A DNA stretch of 64,000 nucleotides from Dehalococcoidia bacterium (GTDB lineage: Bacteria; Chloroflexota; Dehalococcoidia; Bin125). Where the stretch lies: the NCBI GenBank assembly GCA_022825265.1, contig JAJDXE010000010.1, positions 558,001-622,000 on the forward strand, given 5' to 3'. Positions within the stretch are counted from its first letter, which is position 1, and the number at the start of each line of letters is the position of its first letter. The position numbers and the translations under genes were made by a program. Shown piece by piece: positions 19,357 to 29,186 of the stretch. Below the pieces are notes generated by a model. The model was not told where the DNA came from and searched no databases. It was given only the letters and a program-made list of their open reading frames with translations.

Positions 19357-20046
19357 TCAGTCTCCGACCTGACCGCCGAACGGGCTGTCCGCCGGCTCGT
19401 CCGGCTCCCCGTCGTTGCTGATGTCGTTGCCGATCCTCGGCGGCTGCTGCTCCAGTGATCGCATCGCACGCCAGGTGATAAGCCAGCGCTGCAGAGCAGT
19501 CAGATTCGTCAACACCGCGAGCAGCCACAAAATCGGCACAATCTGAGCCGAAAGCAGCCCGATCGCCATGATCAGCACCCGCTCAAGTCGGGTGCCCAAC
19601 CCGGTGCGAATGCTGACCCCAAACTCGCCGGCCTTCGATCGCGTGTAACTCACCATCATGCTGCCGAACAGCGAGATCCCAATCAGCACAATCGCCGTCC
19701 GGTCGAACCGCTCAGCGGCGCTGTACCAGATCAACAGAGCGAACAGCAGCGCAAAGTCGGCCAGCCGGTCCGAGACGGCGTCAAAGACCGCGCCCCAGTC
19801 CGTCGCCCGACCGGTCGCCCGCGCCACCGCCCCGTCGAGCAGGTCAAAGAAGGCCGCCACGAGCATCACAATGCCGGCCTGCCAGAACTTGCCATAGGCA
19901 GCCAGCGCTCCAGCGCCGCCCATACCCAGCAGGCCAATCACCGTCAGCGCATTGGGCGTCAAACCGGTGCGAGCAACCGCTCGTCCGATCCGCTCTGAAA
20001 TGTCCCGGGATATCGAGTGGGGGAGGAGAGACACGCGGTTCCCCAT
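19357..20046 (-). CDS. CDP-alcohol phosphatidyltransferase (PI(P)-synthase-like)
   Basis: CDP-alcohol motif DG-x2-AR-x8-G-x3-D-x3-D: DGAVARATGRATDWGAVFDAVSD. Confidence 0.85.
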   Translation of the reverse strand: MGNRVSLLPHSISRDISERIGRAVARTGLTPNALTVIGLLGMGGAGALAAYGKFWQAGIVMLVAAFFDLLDGAVARATGRATDWGAVFDAVSDRLADFALLFALLIWYSAAERFDRTAIVLIGISLFGSMMVSYTRSKAGEFGVSIRTGLGTRLERVLIMAIGLLSAQIVPILWLLAVLTNLTALQRWLITWRAMRSLEQQPPRIGNDISNDGEPDEPADSPFGGQVGD

Positions 20047-20113
20047 CTGAACCCGTCCGCAGTGGATTCACTCTACACAGAGACCACGCGCAGAGACCAT
20101 GTGGGGAACAGCG

Positions 20114-21016
20114 TCAGTCGTAAAACAACCGTTTGCCGACAAAGAAGAGCAGGAACGCCATCGGGATCGCCGCCGCAACGATGATCACATGGTTCAGGTT
20201 GAGCCGCTCGTAGAAGGGCTTCTGCTGCGACTCGATGTACGGCCAGTTGAGCAACAGCGCCCGCTCGGCGTTCTTCGTAAACTCGCCAATCAGCCTGCTC
20301 TCCGGAATGCCGTAGACCTGCTCGATCGCCTCATAGAACGGCACGCCCTCTCCGACCGTCTCGAACAGATCAGCCAGCGCCTCAGGCCCCCAGTCCTGGA
20401 TAAACCAGGCCAACATCCCCCCGGCTTGGCCGAAGTACTTGGCTTGGAACTGCCAGGTCGTCGGAACAATCTCCAGTTGCTCGACCGAGTAATACTCCTC
20501 GTGGTCGAACAGCACCACCGAGCCGGCCCGGCGCAGATAGAACCCGGGCAGCGGACCCGCCGACCAGAACCCAAGCGCGCTGCGCATCCAGAACGGAACT
20601 TGGCCTGCGTGCTCGCCAGTCGCCGCATCGATCAACGCACCGGCGACCTCACTGCGAACGCTCCCCGACGAGTTGCGAAACACATGCCGAAGCTCGGCAT
20701 TCTGATCGATCCCGGACGGGTACAAGGACGTGTCGCTCGGATCCGCACCCTGAGGCCAGACAATGATCGCCAGCGGAGCGTCAACGTCGACATCAATCAG
20801 ATCGCTGACCAGGTCATAAGCGCCCTGCGCATGATCGCCAAGATCGTCAGCCCGCAGTTGCCCCTGGGAATGCCACAGCGTCAGCTCGTCCCGCTCGGCA
20901 AAGCTCCACTCCAGCTCCTGAGCCTGCGCACGCCCGAACTCAGGCCAGATGAGGAACACCGAGGCCACCAGAGCTAAAACCGAGAGAAGTGCCAGGAGTC
21001 GAGTTCGGGTCACCAA
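20114..21016 (-). CDS. Membrane/secreted pseudo-peptidase-MA-like protein
   Basis: Signal peptide, C-terminal TM; aligns by eye with 30321-31817 product but lacks HExxH. Confidence 0.6.
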   Translation of the reverse strand: MVTRTRLLALLSVLALVASVFLIWPEFGRAQAQELEWSFAERDELTLWHSQGQLRADDLGDHAQGAYDLVSDLIDVDVDAPLAIIVWPQGADPSDTSLYPSGIDQNAELRHVFRNSSGSVRSEVAGALIDAATGEHAGQVPFWMRSALGFWSAGPLPGFYLRRAGSVVLFDHEEYYSVEQLEIVPTTWQFQAKYFGQAGGMLAWFIQDWGPEALADLFETVGEGVPFYEAIEQVYGIPESRLIGEFTKNAERALLLNWPYIESQQKPFYERLNLNHVIIVAAAIPMAFLLFFVGKRLFYD

Positions 21017-21022
21017 CTCAGG

Positions 21023-22066
21023 TTACGCGGGCAACAGCGATCGATATACATCGAGATGCCGTTCCGCAATCCTTCGCGCCTCAAAACGCTCAGCAGACTC
21101 CTTGCCTCGCGCAATCAGCTCCGACCGCAGTCCTCCGTCCTCAAGCAACCGAGCGAGATTCTCAGCCAGCGCGGCAGCATCCCTCGGCGGCGAAAGCAAA
21201 GCCGCACGACCCGAATCCGAAGCGACGCGATACCCCGCAATGTCCGACGCAGCAACCGGCAAACCCGCCGCCATTGCCTCAATCAGGACCAGCCCCAACG
21301 CCTCCCCGCCAATCGCCGGAAACGCCGCGCAAGTCGCGCGAGCCATCAAGCTCGGAATCTCAGAATGCTGCACCGGCCCAAGGAAGGTCGTCCGATCATC
21401 GGCAAGCCGGCGAGTCCTCTCTGACACAGGCCCGGCAACGACCAGACGAACCCGATCTGGAAGCTCCTTCATCGCCTCCAGCAACACCGACAATCCCTTA
21501 CGAGGCTCATCACGCCCGACAAACAAAACCGAATCCGGCTCAGGTTCTGGCTGGACATCCCGAAACGGCGCAAGGTCGAGACACGGAAAGATGACCGAAG
21601 CCGATTCAGGAATCACTCCCCCGGCGATGTCCAACGAGACCTCGCTGGCACAAATCACCGCATCCGCCTGCCGCAGTAGCAGTCGCGACATCGCCTGAGT
21701 CCACCAATAGAACCGTCTCGCCGTCAGCTCGGCCGAATGCAGCGTCACAACCGTCGGCGCCGATCCCGGATGAAGCAGCGACAACGGACCGAACAGCGGC
21801 AACGGACCGAACAGCGGCAACATCGGCTCCTGGATGTGCAATATGTTGTGCGGTCGGTTGAGAAACCGTCGAAGCGCAACCAGGTCAAGCGGATGCCAGG
21901 ACAGATCCGCCCGCGTGCCCCCCAGCGACACGCGCAACGGCCTCATCGGCGAGAACACGTGGGAATCGTGGCCAAGTCCGGTCAGCGCCTGAGACAGCGC
22001 CAGAGTATGAGTCTGCACGCCACCAGGCTGGCGAATGTCGTACGGAAGCACGTGGGCGATGCGCAC
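21023..22066 (-). CDS. GT4-family glycosyltransferase (PimA-like)
   Basis: RIAHVLPYDIRQPGGVQTHTLALSQAL; VLFVGRDEPRKGLSVLLEAMKEL; AFPAIGGEALGLVLIEAMAAGLPVAASDIAGYR. GTG start at 22066. Confidence 0.85.
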   Translation of the reverse strand: MRIAHVLPYDIRQPGGVQTHTLALSQALTGLGHDSHVFSPMRPLRVSLGGTRADLSWHPLDLVALRRFLNRPHNILHIQEPMLPLFGPLPLFGPLSLLHPGSAPTVVTLHSAELTARRFYWWTQAMSRLLLRQADAVICASEVSLDIAGGVIPESASVIFPCLDLAPFRDVQPEPEPDSVLFVGRDEPRKGLSVLLEAMKELPDRVRLVVAGPVSERTRRLADDRTTFLGPVQHSEIPSLMARATCAAFPAIGGEALGLVLIEAMAAGLPVAASDIAGYRVASDSGRAALLSPPRDAAALAENLARLLEDGGLRSELIARGKESAERFEARRIAERHLDVYRSLLPA

Positions 22067-22076
22067 GACCGCTCGC

Positions 22077-22838
22077 TCACCCAGAGCCAAACCGACGGCG
22101 CAGAATCGCCCGAGGCGTGGCGCTGATCCCGCGCCACTGCTGACGAAGCAGCCGTCCCGCGCCAATGTTCCGCAATCGCGGATAGTGATGAAGCTCGCCA
22201 ACCGTCGTGCCGGCCTGTAGCGCCGCACGAAGCGCATCCTGTCCCTGACCGTCAAACGTGGTCACAGCCGACCCGACCTGTTCATGGAAGTGCGCATCCG
22301 AGCCGCCGGTCGTCGGCAGTCCCCAGCCCTGATTGGCCGCAATCACCCCATTCCGCCGCCAGCGAGCCGAGGGAATCGGATTCGCCGTCTCAACGGCAAG
22401 AATTGGCGGCTGATCACCAGCGCGCTCCGGGATCAGGTCACGAACCAGCCGATCGATGTCGCCGATGCTCAGCGCAATCGGCATGACCGCACATGGATGC
22501 GAGATAATCGCCACGCCGCCCTGCTTCCAGATCGCTTCCACTGTCGCCGCCGCGCTGCGAAACAACGGAATCGGCTCCTCGATCCACAGCGCCAGGATGT
22601 GTCCATGCCGACTTGTGACCTCACTGCCGACAATCACCTCGACCGGATGATTAGCCCGCGCCGCAGTCTCGCGAGCAAGCTGCCCACCACGAGTCTGGTC
22701 GTGATCGGTCACAGCAATGATGTCCACGCCCCGCCGCTGTGCAGCATCGAGAATCGTCAGCGCATCGTCCATGCCATCCGACTCCTCGGTATGGATCTGC
22801 AAGTCAGCGCGCCCAATAGATCGCTCAACCGCGGTCAT
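22077..22838 (-). CDS. PHP-domain phosphoesterase
   Basis: ADLQIHTEESDGMDD; VDIIAVTDHDQTRGG; HPCAVMP; GGSDAHFHEQVG. Confidence 0.85.
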   Translation of the reverse strand: MTAVERSIGRADLQIHTEESDGMDDALTILDAAQRRGVDIIAVTDHDQTRGGQLARETAARANHPVEVIVGSEVTSRHGHILALWIEEPIPLFRSAAATVEAIWKQGGVAIISHPCAVMPIALSIGDIDRLVRDLIPERAGDQPPILAVETANPIPSARWRRNGVIAANQGWGLPTTGGSDAHFHEQVGSAVTTFDGQGQDALRAALQAGTTVGELHHYPRLRNIGAGRLLRQQWRGISATPRAILRRRFGSG

Positions 22839-23767
22839 GAATGCGCCTGCGCCACCTGATCCCGAGGATGAAGGTCGTCCCACGGAGTATCCCGACACGG
22901 CGCCCACGGAGACTCGGCCACCCGCCAGAGATGCGCATGCTCCTCAATAATCGGTTCAAACAACCGCGCTAGATTCGCAGTGTTCGTGCGGGTGTCCAGC
23001 GCCTGATTGCCCTTGAGCAGCAACTCGAGCGGTGGTAAGAACGTGACATCGAACTGGAGACGGTCTCTCCCAGGTCGTCGAACTGCGTACAGCGGCAGCA
23101 CGTCCGCCTCCGCGCGGATCGCGAGGTCGACCGCTCCGACGGGAAATCGCGCCTGGCGACCAAAAAACGGCACGCAAGCACCCCCGCCTTGCCGGTCGCG
23201 ATCCCAGAGAATGCAGACCACGCCTCCATCCCGCAGCGTTCGCAACGCCGAGGCGATCCCAGTCTGCGTCGCGGTGAGAAAGTCGACGCCCACAGCCGCA
23301 CGCGCCGCGTTGACGGCCTGCAGATGACCGGGATCATCGAGCCGCTCAACCAGCGCCACCGCAGAAATGTCAAGCGCCGCCAGCGCCTTCACCGCGACCT
23401 CCGGATTAGAGATGTGTGCCGTCGTCAGCACAACCCCGCGACCCGACCGATGCGCTTCAAGCAGATGGTCAAAGCCGCTGACATGCAGGTGTTGATCGAG
23501 CACCCGCTGCGCTGAAATCGAAGGCAGAATCGCCAGGTCCACGTAGTAGCGCGCCGTCTCGGCAATGACCTCGCCCACGTCGCGGTTGAGCTGCGCCGGC
23601 GAGTGCTCAGGATGAATCCGCTGCAGATTGTTGCGAATCCGAAGCCGCCGCCGTTCAAGCAGAGGAAGAGCAAGCGAGGCGGCAGCTTCAGCAATGGCAT
23701 ATATCCACGACCGAGGCAGGAATCGGGCCAGCCAACCCAGGACAATCAGGGCATACGCGGTCGACAT
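22835..23767 (-). CDS. Lipid A biosynthesis acyltransferase-family (PatA/HtrB-like)
   Basis: GVVLTTAHISNPEVAVKALAAL; LWDRDRQGGGACVPFFGRQARFPVGAVDLAIR; ATGA overlap with PHP gene. Confidence 0.82.
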   Translation of the reverse strand: MSTAYALIVLGWLARFLPRSWIYAIAEAAASLALPLLERRRLRIRNNLQRIHPEHSPAQLNRDVGEVIAETARYYVDLAILPSISAQRVLDQHLHVSGFDHLLEAHRSGRGVVLTTAHISNPEVAVKALAALDISAVALVERLDDPGHLQAVNAARAAVGVDFLTATQTGIASALRTLRDGGVVCILWDRDRQGGGACVPFFGRQARFPVGAVDLAIRAEADVLPLYAVRRPGRDRLQFDVTFLPPLELLLKGNQALDTRTNTANLARLFEPIIEEHAHLWRVAESPWAPCRDTPWDDLHPRDQVAQAHS

Positions 23768-23779
23768 GAACCAATCTTC

Positions 23780-24628
23780 TCACGTCCCAAAGAAATCGCG
23801 GAACTGGTACCACTGATCCGGCGCGGCAATCAGCGGAGACTCAAACGCAGAAAGCAGTGGCCGCCCGTGTTCGTGCTCCAAGTCAAGGTAAGGAGTGAAT
23901 CGAAGCGTGTGACCCTGCCGTGTGGCAGTCAGGGGAATCAGTTTCGCGTTCGTGGCCTCCGCGATGCGGTGAATCTCGATAGGAAGCTCAACCTCCCGGC
24001 CAAACAAGTGATCGATCACTGTCCGCTCATTCTGCCTCGGCGGCCGATCGAACAGAATGGCGGCGGTTCCATTGTCTCCGAGATGTTCAACGATCTGGCG
24101 GAGCCCATGGCGGCCGCTGGCAGGGGTCATTCCCAATCGAGCCCGCTGATCCTGAATCGCTCGGTTGAGAGCAGGATGTCCCAGGTCGTCGACGAGCACC
24201 ATCGACGGACCGATCCGATGCGTAAAGGCGCCCCCGAGGATGTCCCAGTTACCAAAATGGATCACGGCAAAGAGGATCGGACACCGTTGGTACCACGCTT
24301 CGAGCTGTGCCCATTGGTCTGAGCAGGCGGGATCATCGCCGCCGACCGCATCGAAGCAGTCAGATGGGCTGAGCTCGTCGAGACGGACAGCATCGACCAT
24401 GTACTCGCCATAGCGTCGGAACTGGGCACAGGCGAGCGAAGCGGCGTCGCCGTTCCAATCGACGTTCGCCAAGAGATGCTCGGCATTGCGACAGGCGGCA
24501 TTACGTCCCCTCGACCACCCGAGGTAAACACCGCCCATCAGCCGGCGAGCAGCAGCGTAAGCGGCCGGTCGTGGCAAAGCTCGCGCTACTCGGCCCAGCG
24601 TCTGATAGCCGAGCGCGAGCGGATGCAT
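23780..24628 (-). CDS. Second lipid A biosynthesis acyltransferase-family protein
   Basis: PILFAVIHFGNWDILGGAFTHR; AAILFDRPPRQNERTVIDHLFGREVELPIEIHRIA. Confidence 0.8.
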   Translation of the reverse strand: MHPLALGYQTLGRVARALPRPAAYAAARRLMGGVYLGWSRGRNAACRNAEHLLANVDWNGDAASLACAQFRRYGEYMVDAVRLDELSPSDCFDAVGGDDPACSDQWAQLEAWYQRCPILFAVIHFGNWDILGGAFTHRIGPSMVLVDDLGHPALNRAIQDQRARLGMTPASGRHGLRQIVEHLGDNGTAAILFDRPPRQNERTVIDHLFGREVELPIEIHRIAEATNAKLIPLTATRQGHTLRFTPYLDLEHEHGRPLLSAFESPLIAAPDQWYQFRDFFGT

Positions 24629-24662
24629 CGTTCCTGCCTTTGCAGGAATGAGATGCTGGCAA

Positions 24663-25766
24663 CTACTCGCCGCGAGCAAACGACTCGACAGAGTCTCGGG
24701 CGACGTCGTCAGTCCACTGCTCGGGAGGCGACTTCATGAAGTACGCCGATGGCGCCAGCAGCGGCCCCGAGACGCCGCGGTCGAGCCCAAGCTTCGCGCA
24801 ACGGACCGCGTCAATCACGACACCCGCTGAATTCGGCGAGTCCCAGACCTCCAGCTTGAGCTCGAGGTTGAGCGGCACATCACCAAACGTCGTGCCCTCG
24901 ATCCGGATGTGACACCACTTGCGATCCTCTAGCCAGGGAACATGGTCCGAAGGGCCAACGTGGACATCGCCCGAGGGCATCTCGTACTCGATCTGCGAGG
25001 TCACGGCGTTGGTCTTGCTGATCTTCTTCGACTCAAGCCGCTCACGCTCGAGCATGTTGTAGAAGTCGGTGTTGCCACCAAAGTTAAGCTGATAAGTCCG
25101 GTCAATCTGCACGCCGCGATCTCGGAACAGACGCGAAAGCACTCGATGGACGATCGTGGCTCCGACCTGCGACTTGATGTCATCACCAATGATCGGCGCG
25201 CCGGCGCGCCGGAATCGGTTGGCCCAGTACTCCTCGCGGGCGATGAACACCGGAATGCAGTTGACGAAGCCACAACCGGCTTCGAGCACCTGCTCCACGT
25301 ACCACTTCGTCGCCTCCTCCGAGCCGACCGGCAAGTAGTTGATCACGACATCGACGTCGCGATCCTTGAGAATCTGTGCGACATCGACGGTCGAACCAGG
25401 CGCCTTGTCGATCACTTCCGACAGGTACTTGCCCAGCCCGTCGTGGGTCATGCCGCGCTCGACCGGGACGCCGAGATTGGGAACATCCGCGAACTTCACG
25501 GTGTTGTTGGGCTCGGTGAAGATCGCCTCGGAAAGGTCGAGACCAACCTTGCGCGAGTCGATATCAAAGGCGGCCACGAAGTTGAGGTCGGAAATCGAGT
25601 AGCCGCCAAGCACTGCATGCATGATGCCGGGGATCTCGTCCCCGTCCTCGGCATTCTGGTAGTGGGTTACGCCCTGCACGAGCGAGGAGGCGCAGTTGCC
25701 CACGCCGATAATCGCCACGTTGATCTTCCCGGTCGGATTGCTGACGCCGTTTGCGTCGTCTGACAT
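24663..25766 (-). CDS. ino1: Myo-inositol-1-phosphate synthase
   Basis: [68 protein letters not shown]. Confidence 0.95.
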   Translation of the reverse strand: MSDDANGVSNPTGKINVAIIGVGNCASSLVQGVTHYQNAEDGDEIPGIMHAVLGGYSISDLNFVAAFDIDSRKVGLDLSEAIFTEPNNTVKFADVPNLGVPVERGMTHDGLGKYLSEVIDKAPGSTVDVAQILKDRDVDVVINYLPVGSEEATKWYVEQVLEAGCGFVNCIPVFIAREEYWANRFRRAGAPIIGDDIKSQVGATIVHRVLSRLFRDRGVQIDRTYQLNFGGNTDFYNMLERERLESKKISKTNAVTSQIEYEMPSGDVHVGPSDHVPWLEDRKWCHIRIEGTTFGDVPLNLELKLEVWDSPNSAGVVIDAVRCAKLGLDRGVSGPLLAPSAYFMKSPPEQWTDDVARDSVESFARGE

Positions 25767-25997
25767 GAAGAATTCCTTCCGCGTTACATGCGGTCGAGCC
25801 GGAATGCCGAGTCTGATCGGAATCTCGCGAGGAGACGACCGCCCCAGATCACATGCCGCCTGCGAGTACTGCAATGTATCAGCCGAGTTCTCAGGGTGCA
25901 GTCATTGAAGACATAGATTGTTCGCCTTTGCAAACGCGGGTCTCGCGGGAATCAATGCGCCAGACTGAAAAACATCCCCGCGGAGTACGCTAAGTCC

Positions 25998-26807
25998 ATG
26001 CCTGATCCTCGCGAAATGATTGCGGACATGTACCTGCAGTTCGCAGAGGAGTTGGCAGACGCCTCCGGCGAGGCCATCCGGCCCTGGTTTCGCCGTCGGC
26101 TCCACGTCCAGCGCAAAGGCGACGGTTCGCCGGTCACTCAGGCAGACAAATCCGCCGAGCAGGCGATTCGAGAGCGCATCGCCGATCGCTTTCCCGACCA
26201 TGGCGTAATCGGCGAGGAGTTCGGCAGTGAGCGAGCCGATGCCGAGTGGGTTTGGGTCATCGATCCGATCGATGGAACCGGTGCGTTTGTGACCGGACTG
26301 CCGACCTTTGGCACGCTGATCGGACTCATGCACGACGGCGAGCCGCTCTTGGGCGTACTTGACCAACCGATATTGAATGATCGCTGGTGCGGAGTGAATT
26401 ATCCAGGGGTCGTGCGCCGAACTACACACAATTCACACCTTGTCCACACGTCCTCCACGACCGATCTGGAATCATCAGTTGGCTTCGCCACGACGCCCGA
26501 CATGTTTGAGGGCAAGGCGCAACAGGCATGGACCAGCCTGTCATCAACATTTGAACGGGTCCGCTACGGTGCCGACTGCTACGCCTACGGCCTACTTGCG
26601 TCGGGATTTGTGGACATTGTGTGTGAAGCGTCGTTGAAGTCCTGGGACTACCTCGCGCTCATCCCGATCGTCATGGGCGCTGGTGGACAAATGACCGACT
26701 GGGAGGGCCAGACGCTCACGCTCGACTCAAAGGATCGCGTGGTAGCGGCGGCTACCTTGAAGCTCCATCGGGCGGCCTTAGAACGCCTTGTCGATGCGGA
26801 TGGATAA
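25998..26807 (+). CDS. Inositol monophosphatase-family phosphatase
   Basis: GEEFGSE; WVIDPIDGTGAFVTGLPTFGTLIGL; SWDYLALIPIVMGAGGQMTDWEG. Confidence 0.9.
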   Translation: MPDPREMIADMYLQFAEELADASGEAIRPWFRRRLHVQRKGDGSPVTQADKSAEQAIRERIADRFPDHGVIGEEFGSERADAEWVWVIDPIDGTGAFVTGLPTFGTLIGLMHDGEPLLGVLDQPILNDRWCGVNYPGVVRRTTHNSHLVHTSSTTDLESSVGFATTPDMFEGKAQQAWTSLSSTFERVRYGADCYAYGLLASGFVDIVCEASLKSWDYLALIPIVMGAGGQMTDWEGQTLTLDSKDRVVAAATLKLHRAALERLVDADG

Positions 26808-26913
26808 CCCAGCAGTGGATAGCTCGTGGAAACCTCGCGGAAATGTGGACAAATCCAACGACTCCCTCGAACAAAGCCGAGGATTCTATTGGAGATGGAT
26901 CTGTGCCCAGCGA

Positions 26914-27135
26914 TCAGCCGGCGGCGGCTGCGTCGGCCTTGACCTTGCGCAGAACCGGCAGCCCGGTGCGCGGGTTCTCGACGATCTCGTAGCCGTCAGG
27001 CACCGCATCGATCGCGCCCGGCTTCTCCGACTTGGCGAAGAAGTAAATGCGCTGCGAGTGGTGATTCCGCAGCTCGATGTCGCGCGCGTGCAGGAAGTAG
27101 GTCTCCTGGCGGCGATTGGTGGTGGAATAGGCCAT
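26914..27135 (-). CDS. Short hypothetical protein
   Basis: 73 aa; RIYFFAKSEKPGAIDAVPDGYEIVENPRTGLPVLRKV. Confidence 0.6.
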   Translation of the reverse strand: MAYSTTNRRQETYFLHARDIELRNHHSQRIYFFAKSEKPGAIDAVPDGYEIVENPRTGLPVLRKVKADAAAAG

Positions 27136-27169
27136 GGTTGACAGCCTCCATTGAATTGATCAGGCGCCT

Positions 27170-28225
27170 ATGCCGTTGCATCGTATATTCAAGCGACTTT
27201 TGTCCGACTTGTCAAACGCGAGCAGTTTGATCGTTACGTCGAGTACCCACAGATTGCTGGTAGGAACCGTCCTGCTGGTCGGTGCGCTCGCGCTCAGCGC
27301 CTCGGCGTGTTCTGGCGAGCGCGAACAATCGCAAACCGGCGCATTGGGTCAGGGCGATCCATGGATGCTAGCCCAACCAGATCCTTATGCCGAATGGCTG
27401 CCGATCCTGGCGACACAAGACCTCGCAGTAGGGGTCAAGCGGATTGCCTTCAGCCTCGATGGCCTGGCTGAAGATGAAGAACCGCCGACCGTTCGCGTGT
27501 CGCTCTTCGAACTGGACCAGGACCGCCAGACCCCGCGTTCCATCCAATTCGCCAGATTCATCCCCTACGACCCCGACGTGAAAATCGCGGCGCACGGGCA
27601 CGCAAATGCCAGCGTCTCCGACCGATCACTCCCCATCGGCCGTGGTGTCTATGTGGTCCCGGTCCGCTTGACCTCGGCGGGACTGTGGGGCCTCCTGCTC
27701 GAGATGTCATCAAACAGAGCCAACGAGTCTGTCCGACTGCGGTTCTCCGTCCGCAATCGGCAAGCCGCTCCAGGCGTCGGAGAGCGGGCGCCGTCGGTAG
27801 ACTCGCTCACCCGCGACGATGTGCCGGACCTTGCAGAGCTGACCTCGGACCCAGATCCTGAACCAGGCCTGTACGCCATGTCGATCTCCGATGCACTCAC
27901 GCTTGGGCGGCCGACGATCATCGCCTTCGCGACTCCCGCCTTCTGCCATTCCAGGACCTGCGCGCCCGTCCTCGACGCTGTCAAAGAGGTATGGCGAGAG
28001 TTCTCCGCTGAAACAACTGGCATCCATGTCGAAGTATTTGAGAATCCTGACGATCCGTCGCAGTTAGTGGAAGCGGAGGCGTTCGTCGCCTGGCGACTGC
28101 CCTCCGAGCCGTGGGTCTTCGTCGTCGACGCTGGAGGCGTCATTCGTTACGCCTTCGAAGGCGCCGTCACCGAGACAGAGTTACGTTCTGCCGTCGAATG
28201 GGTCGTGCAAGACGGGGCAGAGTGA
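27170..28225 (+). CDS. Thioredoxin-like lipoprotein
   Basis: Lipobox-like LALSASACSG; FATPAFCHSRTCAPVLDAV (CX4C), thioredoxin-fold C-terminus. N-terminal start uncertain. Confidence 0.65.
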   Translation: MPLHRIFKRLLSDLSNASSLIVTSSTHRLLVGTVLLVGALALSASACSGEREQSQTGALGQGDPWMLAQPDPYAEWLPILATQDLAVGVKRIAFSLDGLAEDEEPPTVRVSLFELDQDRQTPRSIQFARFIPYDPDVKIAAHGHANASVSDRSLPIGRGVYVVPVRLTSAGLWGLLLEMSSNRANESVRLRFSVRNRQAAPGVGERAPSVDSLTRDDVPDLAELTSDPDPEPGLYAMSISDALTLGRPTIIAFATPAFCHSRTCAPVLDAVKEVWREFSAETTGIHVEVFENPDDPSQLVEAEAFVAWRLPSEPWVFVVDAGGVIRYAFEGAVTETELRSAVEWVVQDGAE

Positions 28226-28262
28226 ACGCTAGGCTGATCACGGAGCGAGAGCGAGGATCGGC

Positions 28263-29129
28263 ATGGCGCTGGCAGGTTCGGAACGAGCGCAAATTCGCCA
28301 GCAGTTCGAGGCGATCGAAGGACCGCTAAAGCTCGAGTACTACCACCAGAGCCCGCGTCGGGTGATGGTCCCTGGTCGACCGGAAAAACCAAGCTGCGCA
28401 TTGGCCAGGGAACTGTACGAAGAGATCGCCGAACTCTCCGACCACATCTCGCTCACCATCTACGAGCACGAGGAATCCCAGGCACAGGTCAAGCGCCGAG
28501 ATATCGTCGACGTCCCCTGCGTCCTGATCCGTGGCGAACTCAACCGCCCACTGCGCTTCTACGGCGCGCCCAACGGCCACCTCCTCGTCGCGATGATCCG
28601 AGCGATGGTGCTCGCCTCGACACGACAATCCAAGCCGTCGGTCAAGATGAAGCGCATCCTCGGCAAGCTCCGCCGTCCAACGCGCCTGCGGCTGCTTGGC
28701 TCCGCCCAAGACCCGATGGCCGGACAAGCGGCGCTCGCTGCCTGCGCAGCAGCCTTGCTCTCGCCGAAACTCCAGGCCGACATCTTCGCGATCGAGGAGT
28801 TCGCTGAAATCGGCGCTCGCTCAGGCGTGACCGCTCTGCCGGCGCTCTTCATCGATGACCGCCTCTTCGCCTCCGGACTCGTCGAGCCGTTCGAGATGGT
28901 CGAGTTCATCGGTCTCTGGCAGGCCAACCCGGAGAAGGCGCAACTCAATCCGCCAACGACCCAACCAGGCTCGGCGACCGCCTGGCGACCCCCGCAACCG
29001 CCACCACAACAGCGCGAACCGGCGCCAATCGATCCCATCGCTGCAGCCGCTGGACGAGCCCGAGAGCCGGCCGCCACGCCCGAAGGCATGCGACGCACAT
29101 CGGGCGGCCTCATCGTGCCGAATCGGTAG
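28263..29129 (+). CDS. Two-domain thioredoxin/glutaredoxin-fold protein
   Basis: KPSCALARELYEEIAELSDHISLTIYE...VPCVLIRGE and TALPALFIDDRLFASG cis-Pro-like motifs. Confidence 0.6.
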   Translation: MALAGSERAQIRQQFEAIEGPLKLEYYHQSPRRVMVPGRPEKPSCALARELYEEIAELSDHISLTIYEHEESQAQVKRRDIVDVPCVLIRGELNRPLRFYGAPNGHLLVAMIRAMVLASTRQSKPSVKMKRILGKLRRPTRLRLLGSAQDPMAGQAALAACAAALLSPKLQADIFAIEEFAEIGARSGVTALPALFIDDRLFASGLVEPFEMVEFIGLWQANPEKAQLNPPTTQPGSATAWRPPQPPPQQREPAPIDPIAAAAGRAREPAATPEGMRRTSGGLIVPNR

Positions 29130-29186
29130 TACGCTCCAACGTGTAGGGGTGCTCCCAACAGACCGAAGCAATGGCGGAGATGTTCT

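Noticed and set aside
20099-20977. 292-aa plus-strand ORF
   Set aside because: Antisense of the membrane pseudo-peptidase gene; Arg/Gln-rich composition typical of shadow frames.
24942-25763. 273-aa plus-strand ORF opposite ino1
   Set aside because: Ino1 on the minus strand is unambiguous.
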